Positions 9,337-18,033 of a stretch of 64,000 nucleotides of DNA are shown here, piece after piece. Origin of the DNA: Dokdonella koreensis DS-123. GTDB taxonomy: Bacteria; Pseudomonadota; Gammaproteobacteria; Xanthomonadales; Rhodanobacteraceae. Numbering within the stretch: position 1 is the first letter of the stretch; each line of letters starts with the position of its first letter. The stretch is taken from positions 1,654,686-1,718,685 of the forward strand of contig NZ_CP015249.1 of the NCBI RefSeq assembly GCF_001632775.1, in the 5' to 3' direction. Made by a program: the position numbers and the translations under genes. The notes under the pieces are model-generated. The model saw only the letters and a list, made by a program, of their open reading frames with translations. It was not told the DNA's origin and made no database searches.

Positions 9337-10334
9337 GGGACCTCCCTCGCGTGTACTGGGTCGGGTGACAGTCTACTACTGCGCGTCGCGGTGCCGTCCT
9401 CGGCCTCGTGCGGAGGATGCCAGACGTCGATGAAATACAGCGGGCGCTGCTTGGCCTCGACGTAGAGCCTGCCGATGTATTCGCCGAGCACGCCGAGCGC
9501 CATCAGCTGGACGCCGCCGAGGAACAGGATCACCACCATCAGCGACGGATAGCCCTGGACCGGGTCGCCGTAGAGGATCGCCTTCAACAGCACCCAGGCG
9601 CCGAAGACGAAGGCCACCAGCGCCACCGCGAAGCCGAAATAGGTGGCGATCTTCAGCGGTGCGCTCGAGAACGATGTGATGCCGTCGAGCGCGAAGTTCC
9701 ACAGGCGCCAGTAGTTCCACTTGCTTTCGCCGGCGAAGCGCGGATCGCGGTCGTAGACCACCGCCTTCTGGCGATAGCCGACCCAGGTGAACAGCCCCTT
9801 CATGAAGCGCTGGCGCTCGCGCACCTGGCCGAGGGCCGCCAGGGCGCGCCGGGAAAGCAGGCGGAAATCGCCGGTGTCGCGCGGGATCGGCGTCTGGCTG
9901 AGGCGGTCCATGACGCGGTAGAACGCCGAGGACGTGAGCTTCTTGAAGCCGGTCTCCCCGGCGCGCGAGGCACGGGTGCCGTAGACCACGTCGTAGCCTT
10001 CGCGCCAGTGCTCGATGAAGGTCCCGATCAGCTCGGGCGGATCCTGCAGGTCCGCGTCGATGACCACCACCGCATCGGCGTCGACGTGGTCGAGCCCGGC
10101 GGTCAGCGCCAGCTCCTTGCCGAAGTTGCGCGACAGCCGCAGCGTGGCGACGCGCGGGTCGCGCGCGCGCAGCGCCTCCATCACCTGCCAGGTGTCGTCG
10201 CGGCTGCCGTCGTCGACATAGAGCACCGAGCAGTCGAGGTCGAGCGTGTCGAACGTCGCGGCCAGGCGCTGGTGGAAGGTGTTGAGACCCTCGCTCTCGT
10301 TATAGGCAGGGACGACGACGGCCAGGGAGGACAT
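9333..10334 (-). CDS. GtrB/YkcC-type polyprenyl-phosphate glycosyltransferase
   Basis: The product has 333 residues. The N-terminal GT2 domain has VVVPAYNESEG, the DDGSRDDT loop and VIDADLQDPPEL (metal/nucleotide-binding acidic cluster). Two C-terminal membrane helices follow (about 230-257 and 267-290), then the signature GEYIGRLYVEAKQRPLY. This lay-out is that of bactoprenol-phosphate glucosyl- and related glycosyltransferases, which load a sugar on undecaprenyl phosphate at the inner membrane for later transfer to LPS or lipid A. The donor sugar is unknown. The ATG at 10334 was preferred to a GTG two codons upstream. It is coupled to the CBS gene by ATGA. Confidence 0.87.
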   Translation of the reverse strand: MSSLAVVVPAYNESEGLNTFHQRLAATFDTLDLDCSVLYVDDGSRDDTWQVMEALRARDPRVATLRLSRNFGKELALTAGLDHVDADAVVVIDADLQDPPELIGTFIEHWREGYDVVYGTRASRAGETGFKKLTSSAFYRVMDRLSQTPIPRDTGDFRLLSRRALAALGQVRERQRFMKGLFTWVGYRQKAVVYDRDPRFAGESKWNYWRLWNFALDGITSFSSAPLKIATYFGFAVALVAFVFGAWVLLKAILYGDPVQGYPSLMVVILFLGGVQLMALGVLGEYIGRLYVEAKQRPLYFIDVWHPPHEAEDGTATRSSRLSPDPVHAREVP

Positions 10335-10453
10335 GGGCACACCCGCAGGAGGGACCTGCGCATCGTAGCCGAGCGTCGGTTGCGGTGGAATGTCGTGACC
10401 GGAGCCGGCCGCAACGGCGATTCAGCCGCTGCGGCCGGCGGGTCGGGACGGCG

Positions 10454-13400
10454 CTACTTGATCGACACCCGCTTGCGGTTGTCCTCGGAGCTGCGGTCGA
10501 CCAGCTTGTTGTACGGGTCGATGCCGGCCTCGAACGGTTCGCCGTCGACGACCAGCTCCAGCGTGGTTTCCTTCTCGGTGACGTGGTGCTTCTGCAGGTA
10601 CAGCACGGTCTCGTCCGACTCCTTGCCGCCCGGCGGGCGGGCGAACACGCCGATGTCGACCCATTGGTCGAGCGTGGCCTCGGTCTCGGCGCCCTTGCCG
10701 TCGGTCTGCAGCATCGCCGAATGCAGCTTGAGCGTGACGGTGTACTTGCCGTCCTCGCGCTTGACCGCATTCGCCTCGACCGCCCGGTTGTCCCAGAAGG
10801 TGATCTTCTCGAACAGGTTCTCGATGAACGGGTGGAACTTCGGGTCGGTACCCTCGCGCAGGTAGGCCAGGAACTCGCGCGTGGTCGTGTACGGCGGCTG
10901 CTGGAAGCCCTTGTCCTTCAGGAAGCGCGCCAGCACCGCGTTGAGGGTGTCCTCGCCGATCATGTCGCGCAGCGCGTAGAACACCACCGAGCCCTTGCGG
11001 TAGTGGATGTAGTCCTGGTTCTCGTTCAGGGCCAGCGGCAGTTCCTCGACGCGCTCGGTGGCGCGGCTCATCAGGTACCGGTCCAGCTCGTACTTGAGGA
11101 ACTTGCGCATCTTCTGCGGGCCGTACTCGTGCTCCATGACCATCAGGGCGGAGTACTGGGCCAGCGATTCGGACAGCATCGTCGCGCCCTGGACGTTGGC
11201 CCCGATCACCTGGTGCGCCCACCACTGGTGTGCAGCCTCGTGGGCGGTCACGTAGAACACGTAGTCGATGTCCTCCTTGTCGCGCAGGTCGGCGATGAAG
11301 CCGATCGACTCGGAGTACGGGATCGTCCCGGCGAAGGCCTGGGCGAAGCTGGCGTAGCCCGGGAACTCCAGGATCCGGAACTGGCGGAACTGGTACGGCG
11401 AGAAGTTGCGCGTGAAGTACTCGAGCGACTTCTTCGTCGACTCGATCATGCGATCGACGTTGTAGGGATGCTTGGCGTCGTAGTAGATCTCGATCGGGAT
11501 GCCGTTCCAGGCGTCGCGCTTGACCTGCCAGCGTGCCGACAGCCACGAGAAGAACGGCAGCAGCTTGGCCTCGGACTTGTAGTGGAAGAAGCGGCGGCCG
11601 CCCTCGGTCCATTCGCGCTGCAGGTAGCCCGGCGCCAGCGCGATCTGGTCGCCGGCGGTCGAGACGATCGTCTCGAAGTCGACCCAGTCGGCGCTGTCGC
11701 TGATGTAGGTGTTGGCGCGGGCGGCCTCGTCGTCGATCTTGGGCATGCGCGGCAGGTCCGGCAGGCCGTACTTGCGCCGGTCGTTGCGGTCGGTGAGCTG
11801 GCGGCCCTCGGCGTAGCCGAACTGCGGCAGTGCCATGTTGTTGAAGAACGTGCCGTTGTCGACCACCTGCGTGTCGCCGCCGTTGAGCGGGAAGCCGTGC
11901 GGCTCGCTGGCCAGTTCGAACGCGAAGTCCATCGACGCACCGGGCGGCAGCGGCGTGTCCAGCCGGTAGATGGTGTAGCCGTGCACGGTATCGGCCTTGA
12001 CGACGCTGTGCGGCCCGAAGTCCAGCCGCTTGACCTCCACGCGCGGGTCCAGCGTCACGTGCAGCTCGCTGATCGTCTCGGCGGTCTTGTTGACCAGGGT
12101 GTAGTGGCCGCGGATCGCGACCTTGCGTGCGTCGGGGTAGATGTCCACGTCCGACCGGATCGCCGTGATCCGCGGCTTGGCCATGTCCTTGTACTGGCGG
12201 TAGGTCTTTTCGTAGTCGGCCTGGCGCTGCTCGGCCAGGTCGCCGGGCACGTAGTCGTTGAGGACGTTGGTGTTGTAGAAGATCCAGCCGCCGAGCGCGA
12301 CGAAGGCCGCCAGGCCCGCGGCCAGCACGAAGCGGCCCGGGCCGTGCCGCAGCCGTGCCCGCGCCTCGCGGACCCGGTCCTTCCAGGCCAGCGAGGTGCC
12401 GCGCGGCCAGAACGCCGCGGCCAGTGCCAGCAGCGCCAGCGCGAAGGCGCCCCAGTAGGCGCGGAACCACAGGTGCGGGCCGATGAAGTGGCCATAGCCG
12501 TTCATGTCCGAATACGGCGTGGGCGAGGCGCCGCCGTACCGGTAGAGCAGGTGGTCGAAGTCGTTCATCGCCAGCGCGGTGCGGCCGACGAGGTAGACGA
12601 TCATCAGCAGGTAGCCAAGGAACTTGTTGCCGCTGACCACTTGCAGGAACACCGCCAGCACCGCCATCAGCACGAACGGCAGCGCTTCGAGCAGCAGGCC
12701 CTTGAGATACAGCAGCGGCTCGAGCTGGGTATAGCCCTGGGCGACCTGGTAGCCCATCGTGAACAGGCTGCCGGCGGCGAAGAACACCACGACGATGCCG
12801 AGCAGGGCGGTCAGCTTGCCGGCCAGCGGCACCCAGTTGGGCACGGGGAACGCGTCGGTCGCCTCGGAGACGCGCATCGTGCGTTCGCGCCAGATCAGCT
12901 CGCCGGCGTAGAACGTCACGATGATGATCAGGAACAGGTTGAGGCTGCCGCTGATCGTGGTCAGCATCTGGCGCGTGACCGGATAGACCTCGGTGCCGTA
13001 CATCATGCCGCTGAACTTGAGCACGCTGAACGTCAGCAGCAGGCCGAGCAGCAGCATCACCAGGAACGGCGCGCCGGTGAGCGCACCGCGCAGGTCGAAT
13101 GCGGCCTGGTGGAGGTACTGCTTCCACTGCGCCGCGCGGTCGGTCCGCAGCACCACCTGCGGCAGCGCGACCGCCACGGCGGCGCTGGCGGCCGGGGCGG
13201 TGTCGACCGCCTTGCGGCGGCGCAGGACCAGCCCTTCGCGATCGGAACGGAACAGCACGAACGCAGCGGCCAGCATCAGCGCGGTGACGACCAGCCACAG
13301 CGCGCGGTTGGCCAGCAGCAGGCCGGTCAGGTCGGGCAGCTTCGAATTGAGCTCGGCGCTGGACCAGTAGCGCATGTGGTCGTAGATCGCGTTGCTGCCC

Positions 13401-14032
13401 GAGGGGTCGACCAGTGCCGCGATCCAGCGCGAGTCGAGGTCGCGCGTCAGGAAGTCCGACATCTGCCACAGCACGAAGAACGCGATCACGCCCAGGTACG
13501 TGTAGAGCATCGACCGGGTCGCGGTCGCCAGCAGGAACATCAGCGCCGAGACGAACAGCAGGTTCGGTATCACCAGCACCACGAACGACCACAGGTACGC
13601 GCTCCACGGCGTGGGGCCCAGCCGGGCCGCGTCCAGCCACGGCATCAGCGTCCCGACCCACAGGCCCAGTGCCAGCGTGACCATGATGCCGACCGAGGCC
13701 AGCAGGCCGCCGCCGAAGCGGCCGAGCAGGTAGTCGCGCCGCTTCATCGGCGTGACGAAGAACAGCTCGGCCGTGCCCTGCTCGAAATCGCGCAGCGCGA
13801 TGCCGGCGACGAAGATCGTGGCCAGCAGCACGCTGATCACGCTGAACGAGCCGAGCACGGTGACGACCACGGCCGGCGCGTTGCGCAGCACGTTGCCGAC
13901 GCCGCCGCCGAAGCTGACGTTGTCCGACGCCATCGTCGCGAAGCCGATCGCGCCGTAGACCAGGGCGACGATCCAGAACAGGCCGCTGCCGAGCAGCAGG
14001 CGGCGTTCGAACTGCAGGAGGTGCCTCAGCAT
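10454..14032 (-). CDS. ABC-2 type permease fused to M1-family peptidase domain
   Basis: The product has 1192 residues. Residues about 1-570 contain two blocks of predicted membrane helices of the ABC-2 permease kind (for example LVYGAIGFATMAS, LLATIFVAGIALRDFEQGTAELFF, LLLGLLLTFSVLKF). Residues about 590-1190 are an M1 (gluzincin) domain with zinc motif HEAAHQWW at 931-938; the third ligand is probably the Glu of MLSES, 20 positions after the second His. The classical GAMEN exopeptidase motif is absent; AGTIPYSES occupies that place. The ATP-binding subunit is encoded 10 bases upstream. It may export, sense or process peptides at the membrane, but the substrate is unknown. Confidence 0.88.
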   Translation of the reverse strand: MLRHLLQFERRLLLGSGLFWIVALVYGAIGFATMASDNVSFGGGVGNVLRNAPAVVVTVLGSFSVISVLLATIFVAGIALRDFEQGTAELFFVTPMKRRDYLLGRFGGGLLASVGIMVTLALGLWVGTLMPWLDAARLGPTPWSAYLWSFVVLVIPNLLFVSALMFLLATATRSMLYTYLGVIAFFVLWQMSDFLTRDLDSRWIAALVDPSGSNAIYDHMRYWSSAELNSKLPDLTGLLLANRALWLVVTALMLAAAFVLFRSDREGLVLRRRKAVDTAPAASAAVAVALPQVVLRTDRAAQWKQYLHQAAFDLRGALTGAPFLVMLLLGLLLTFSVLKFSGMMYGTEVYPVTRQMLTTISGSLNLFLIIIVTFYAGELIWRERTMRVSEATDAFPVPNWVPLAGKLTALLGIVVVFFAAGSLFTMGYQVAQGYTQLEPLLYLKGLLLEALPFVLMAVLAVFLQVVSGNKFLGYLLMIVYLVGRTALAMNDFDHLLYRYGGASPTPYSDMNGYGHFIGPHLWFRAYWGAFALALLALAAAFWPRGTSLAWKDRVREARARLRHGPGRFVLAAGLAAFVALGGWIFYNTNVLNDYVPGDLAEQRQADYEKTYRQYKDMAKPRITAIRSDVDIYPDARKVAIRGHYTLVNKTAETISELHVTLDPRVEVKRLDFGPHSVVKADTVHGYTIYRLDTPLPPGASMDFAFELASEPHGFPLNGGDTQVVDNGTFFNNMALPQFGYAEGRQLTDRNDRRKYGLPDLPRMPKIDDEAARANTYISDSADWVDFETIVSTAGDQIALAPGYLQREWTEGGRRFFHYKSEAKLLPFFSWLSARWQVKRDAWNGIPIEIYYDAKHPYNVDRMIESTKKSLEYFTRNFSPYQFRQFRILEFPGYASFAQAFAGTIPYSESIGFIADLRDKEDIDYVFYVTAHEAAHQWWAHQVIGANVQGATMLSESLAQYSALMVMEHEYGPQKMRKFLKYELDRYLMSRATERVEELPLALNENQDYIHYRKGSVVFYALRDMIGEDTLNAVLARFLKDKGFQQPPYTTTREFLAYLREGTDPKFHPFIENLFEKITFWDNRAVEANAVKREDGKYTVTLKLHSAMLQTDGKGAETEATLDQWVDIGVFARPPGGKESDETVLYLQKHHVTEKETTLELVVDGEPFEAGIDPYNKLVDRSSEDNRKRVSIK

Positions 14033-14042
14033 CAGCCGGTCC

Positions 14043-14933
14043 TCAGGCCGCGGCCGCGACGGGCGCGGCCTGGCGGCGCAGCTCGCCGAAGTAGACGTCT
14101 TCCAGGTCCGGCGCGACGGCCTCGAAGCCGTCGCCGGGGTAGCTGTCGCTCAGCACGTGGATCACCGGCTGACCGCCGACCAGGCGCGTGGACAGCACGG
14201 TGTGCGCCGCCTGGATCGCTTCGAGTTCCTGCTTGCGCACGGTCTTGCGCCAGACCCGGCCGTCGAGCGAACGGATCGTCTCGTGCGGCTGGCCGGCCAG
14301 GCGGACCTGGCCGCTGGCGATGATCGCCATGCGCGGGCACAGGTCGGTCACGTCCTCGACGATGTGGGTGGAGAGGATCACGACGACCTTCTCGCCGATC
14401 TCGGCGAGCAGGTTGAGGAAGCGGTTGCGCTCCTCCGGGTCGAGGCCGGCGGTCGGCTCGTCGACGATGATGAGGCTGGGCTGGCCGATCAGCGCCTGGG
14501 CGATGCCGAAGCGCTGGCGCATGCCGCCGGAGAAGCCGCCGAGCTTGCGTGCACGGGCGTCCCAGAGGTTGACCTGCTTGAGCAGGCCCTGCACGACCTC
14601 CTTGCGCTGCTTGCGGTCGACCACGCCCTTGAGGATCGCGAAATGGTCGAGCATGTCCTCGGCGCGGACCTTCGGGTAGACGCCGAACTCCTGCGGCAGG
14701 TAGCCCAGCCGCCGCCGGGCCTCGTCCTTGTTGGCCAGCACGTCCAGTTCGTCCAGGGTGACGCTGCCGCTGTCGGCGTCCTGCAGCGTGGCGATCGTCC
14801 GCATCAGGGTCGACTTGCCGGCACCGTTGGGGCCGAGCAGGCCGAACATGCCGTTGGGGATGTCCAACGAGACATTCTTGAGCGCCTGGACGCCGTTGGC
14901 GTAGGTCTTGGATAGATCGCGGATCGCCAGCAT
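14043..14933 (-). CDS. ABC transporter ATP-binding protein (ABC-2 exporter)
   Basis: The product has 296 residues. Walker A is GLLGPNGAGKSTLM, the Q-loop is LGYLPQEFGVYP, the signature LGGFSGGMRQRFG, Walker B SLIIVDEPTAGLDPEE, and the switch His is in LSTHIVEDV. A C-terminal extension (about 220-296) ends DLEDVYFGELRR, as in exporters of the CcmA/NatA group. The ATG at 14933 follows AGGAG and replaces a much longer antisense-like extension. It is first in a two-gene operon with the permease-peptidase fusion (10-base gap) and diverges from aceF. Confidence 0.94.
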   Translation of the reverse strand: MLAIRDLSKTYANGVQALKNVSLDIPNGMFGLLGPNGAGKSTLMRTIATLQDADSGSVTLDELDVLANKDEARRRLGYLPQEFGVYPKVRAEDMLDHFAILKGVVDRKQRKEVVQGLLKQVNLWDARARKLGGFSGGMRQRFGIAQALIGQPSLIIVDEPTAGLDPEERNRFLNLLAEIGEKVVVILSTHIVEDVTDLCPRMAIIASGQVRLAGQPHETIRSLDGRVWRKTVRKQELEAIQAAHTVLSTRLVGGQPVIHVLSDSYPGDGFEAVAPDLEDVYFGELRRQAAPVAAAA

Positions 14934-15161
14934 GCGGGAGGTCTCCTGGATGGACGCAGGCGGTGACCATAACCGCTCTATCGCACCGCGGCATTGGCCG
15001 GACGTCATGGCAGGCCGCTGCGGTGCTTCCCGGCTCGCGTCCAGTGGCTCCGGACCCGGGACGGACGGCTCGCGGTTGGCGGGGCCGCCCTTCGGCGCCA
15101 CAATAGCCGGATCGTGCACCGCCGAACGCGTCCGCGCCGGCGATCTTCCGGAGCAGTTTTG

Positions 15162-16565
15162 ATGGCCAGCCAAGAAGTCAAAGTCCCCGACATCGGCAAC
15201 TACACCGACATCCCCGTCATCGAGCTGCTGGTCAAGCCGGGCGACAGCGTGCGCAAGGACCAGGGGCTGGTGACGCTGGAGTCGGACAAGGCGACGATGG
15301 AAGTGCCTTCGTCGGCCGAGGGCGTGGTCAAGGCGATCACGGTGAAGATCGGCGACACGGTCAGCGAGGGCTCGGTGGTCGCGATCATCGAAGCGGCCGC
15401 CGCGGCTGCGACACCGGCGGCGGAGGCGGCGCCCGCTGTTGCGCCGGCGGCGCCGGCCGCCGCGGCGCCGGCATCGAAGGCCGCACCGGCGGCGGACGCC
15501 GGCAAGCCCGAGAAGGCGGTGATCGACACGCGCCGGCCGGCCGAGCTGAGCGAGCTGCAGACCGCCGCGCTGGCGCCCGACATCGATCCGGAGGTTTCCG
15601 GGCCGCGCACGCCGCCGATCGCGTTCGGCGCCGATACCGTGCTGCCGGAGAAGGTGCCGCACGCCAGTCCGGCGGTCCGCCTGTTCGCGCGCGAGCTCGG
15701 CGTGGACCTGCGCCGCGTGACGGGCACCGCGCGCAACGGCCGCATCGCGCGCGAGGACGTGCAGGCCTTCGTCAAGAAGGCACTGGCCGGCAGCGGCCCG
15801 GCGGCTCCGGCGCCGGCCGGCGGCGGCCTGAACCTGTTGCCGTGGCCGCAGGTCGATTTCAGCAAGTTCGGTCCGATCGAGCACCGGCCGCTGTCGAAGA
15901 TCAAGAAGATCTCCGGCGCCAACCTGGCGCGCAACTGGGCGATGATCCCGCACGTCACCCAGCACGACGACGCCGACGTCACCGACCTCGAAGCGCTGCG
16001 CGTGGCGCTCAACAAGGAAAACGAAAAGGCCGGCGTCAAGGTCACCATGCTGGCCTTCCTGATCAAGGCGGTGGTGGCGGCGCTGAAGAAGTTCCCCGAC
16101 TTCAACGCCTCGCTCGATCCCGCCGGCGACAGCCTGATCCTCAAGAAGTACTTCCACGTCGGCTTCGCGGCCGATACGCCGAACGGCCTGGTGGTGCCGG
16201 TGCTGCGCGACGCCGACCAGAAGGGCGTGCTCGACATCGCCGTGGAGACCGGCGAGCTGGCCCGGAAGGCGCGCGAGGGCAAGCTCGGGCCGGCCGACAT
16301 GTCCGGCGGCTGCTTCTCGATCTCCAGCCTCGGCGGCATCGGCGGCACCGCGTTCACGCCGATCATCAATGCGCCGGAAGTGGCGATCCTCGGCGTCTCC
16401 AAGACGCAGACCCGGCCGGTCTGGGACGGCAAGGCGTTCCAGCCGCGCCTGCTGCTGCCGCTGTCGCTGAGCTACGACCACCGCGTGATCGACGGCGCCT
16501 CGGCCGCACGCTTCACGGCCTATCTCGGCCAGGTCATGGCCGACCTGCGGCGCGTGCTGCTCTAG
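15162..16565 (+). CDS. aceF: Dihydrolipoyllysine-residue acetyltransferase, PDH complex E2
   Basis: The E2 core moves the acetyl group from E1-bound hydroxyethyl-TPP via lipoate to CoA. The 467-residue product has one N-terminal lipoyl domain (lipoyl Lys43 in ESDKATMEVPSS), an Ala/Pro-rich swinging arm (about 82-110), a peripheral-subunit-binding domain (about 165-200, HASPAVRLFARELGVDL) and the catalytic domain with active-site His440 in SYDHRVIDG. E. coli has three lipoyl domains; one is common in other lineages. E1 (aceE) is not in this window. E3 (lpdA) lies 2.8 kb downstream, beyond two secreted-protein genes. Confidence 0.95.
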   Translation: MASQEVKVPDIGNYTDIPVIELLVKPGDSVRKDQGLVTLESDKATMEVPSSAEGVVKAITVKIGDTVSEGSVVAIIEAAAAAATPAAEAAPAVAPAAPAAAAPASKAAPAADAGKPEKAVIDTRRPAELSELQTAALAPDIDPEVSGPRTPPIAFGADTVLPEKVPHASPAVRLFARELGVDLRRVTGTARNGRIAREDVQAFVKKALAGSGPAAPAPAGGGLNLLPWPQVDFSKFGPIEHRPLSKIKKISGANLARNWAMIPHVTQHDDADVTDLEALRVALNKENEKAGVKVTMLAFLIKAVVAALKKFPDFNASLDPAGDSLILKKYFHVGFAADTPNGLVVPVLRDADQKGVLDIAVETGELARKAREGKLGPADMSGGCFSISSLGGIGGTAFTPIINAPEVAILGVSKTQTRPVWDGKAFQPRLLLPLSLSYDHRVIDGASAARFTAYLGQVMADLRRVLL

Positions 16566-16568
16566 GCG

Positions 16569-17921
16569 ATGCCCGGCCACCCGCCCGCACGACCGATCCG
16601 CGGCCGCATGTCCGGCCGCTGGCGGGCGGTGGCGCGCCATGCCCGGGTGGTGCTCGCGCTGGCGGTCCTGGCCAGCGATGCCGGCGCGGTCCCGGTCGAG
16701 GTGAGCGCGGACGGGCGGACGATCGCGGTTGCGCAGCCGCCCGCCTCGACGCTGCCGGCGCCGCGCGGCGCGGCGAAGCTGCCGTTCGGTGCCACGCCGG
16801 ACTGGCAGAACACGCTCCGCGTCCAGGTCGGCGGCCTGGCGTTCGGCGACCTCAACGGCGACGGCCGGCCCGACCTGGCCGCCGTCTGCTACCAGTCATC
16901 GAGCTTCCCGCCGTACGAGGACTGGCGCAACTTCGTCTACTTCAACACCGGCACCGCGCTGCAGGCCGAGGCCGGCTGGATCTCGGCCGACCAGGTCCAC
17001 TCCGGCGACGCCGCGATCGCCGACATCGACGGCGACGGCACCAACGACCTGGTCGTCGCCAACGGCGGCAGCGCGTACGCAGCCAATGCGATCTACTTCG
17101 GCAGCGCCTCGGGACTGGCGACCACGCCGGGCTGGCTGAGCGCCCAGCCGGCCTGGGCCGTCGGCATGGAGCTGGTCGACATCGACGGCGACGGCGACCT
17201 GGACCTGTTGACCGCCAACCAGGGACGCAGCCAGCCCGACGTCCATCGTCCGGCCTACCTGTTCCGCAACGATGCCGGGCACCTGACGACGACACCGGTC
17301 TGGCAATCGGCCGAGTCCTCGATCCAGAACAGCGTCGCCGCCGGCGACCTGGACGGCGACGGGCGCCCCGAGATCGGCCTGGCCAAGTGGGTCGGCTTCA
17401 CCAGCGGCGTGCATTTCAATGCCGGCACCCTGCCGGAAACGACGCCGTCGCTGAGCCTGGGCGGCGGCCAGGGCGATCGCGGCATCGCCTTCGCCGACAT
17501 GGACGGCGACGGCCGGCAGGACATCGTGCTCGGCGTCGACGACCGCCTGCACATCTACATCAACGACGGCCAGGGCGGCTTCACCGATGCCTGGACGTCG
17601 GGCCAGGCCGCCAGCCACCAGGACCTGCTGGTCGCCGATTTCGACGGCGACGGCCTGCCGGACATCGTCGACATCGACTTCTCCAGCGGACGTGCCTACC
17701 TGTACATGAACCGCCCGGGCCTGCCGGCGACCACGCCGGACTGGAGCTACGACGCCGCCGCATCGGGCACCGCGCTCGCGGCCGCCGATATCGACGGCGA
17801 TGGCCGGCTGGACCTGGCGATCGGCTATTCGGGCCAGCCCTCGGTCGTCGTCTTCATCAATCGCCTGGTCGTCGAGGATCTGCTCTTCGCCGACGGGTTC
17901 GAGCTGGAGGGCCTGCGCTGA
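16569..17921 (+). CDS. Secreted seven-bladed FG-GAP/VCBS propeller protein with C-terminal GFE tag
   Basis: The product has 450 residues. The N-terminus has a signal-like stretch (RHARVVLALAVLASDAGA); a second ATG at codon 14 may be the true start. Seven Ca-binding D-x-[DN]-G-D-G loops (DLNGDGRPDL, DIDGDGTNDL, DIDGDGDLDL, DLDGDGRPEI, DMDGDGRQDI, DFDGDGLPDI, DIDGDGRLDL) predict a seven-bladed integrin-alpha-like propeller. The tail reads LLFADGFE followed by five residues, matching the tag of three other exoproteins here. It begins 3 bases after the aceF stop, an unexpected place for an exoprotein. No enzyme motif is seen. Confidence 0.84.
   Translation: MPGHPPARPIRGRMSGRWRAVARHARVVLALAVLASDAGAVPVEVSADGRTIAVAQPPASTLPAPRGAAKLPFGATPDWQNTLRVQVGGLAFGDLNGDGRPDLAAVCYQSSSFPPYEDWRNFVYFNTGTALQAEAGWISADQVHSGDAAIADIDGDGTNDLVVANGGSAYAANAIYFGSASGLATTPGWLSAQPAWAVGMELVDIDGDGDLDLLTANQGRSQPDVHRPAYLFRNDAGHLTTTPVWQSAESSIQNSVAAGDLDGDGRPEIGLAKWVGFTSGVHFNAGTLPETTPSLSLGGGQGDRGIAFADMDGDGRQDIVLGVDDRLHIYINDGQGGFTDAWTSGQAASHQDLLVADFDGDGLPDIVDIDFSSGRAYLYMNRPGLPATTPDWSYDAAASGTALAAADIDGDGRLDLAIGYSGQPSVVVFINRLVVEDLLFADGFELEGLR
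17883..17903 (+). other. GFE tag codons (C-terminal copy 1)
   Basis: These bases encode LFADGFE, 5 residues before the stop of the FG-GAP protein. They are one of four occurrences of the [ILV]-F-x-[DNS]-G-F-[ED] motif in secreted proteins of this window. Confidence 0.75.
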
Positions 17922-18033
17922 CGCACCATTCCGGCATTTTCGCGCGGTGCACGCACGACCGCGCGTCCCGACCGCCAGGATGGCCGCTTTTCGCTGACCC
18001 CGCTCGAACGATACCCACACGAGGAGTGCAGGC

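Noticed and set aside
10385-14323. Very long rightward open frame of 1312 codons
   Set aside because: It is antisense to the ABC-permease/peptidase fusion and its ATPase, which have clear domains. The Arg/Gln/Val/His-rich translation is typical of the complementary frame of a high-GC gene.
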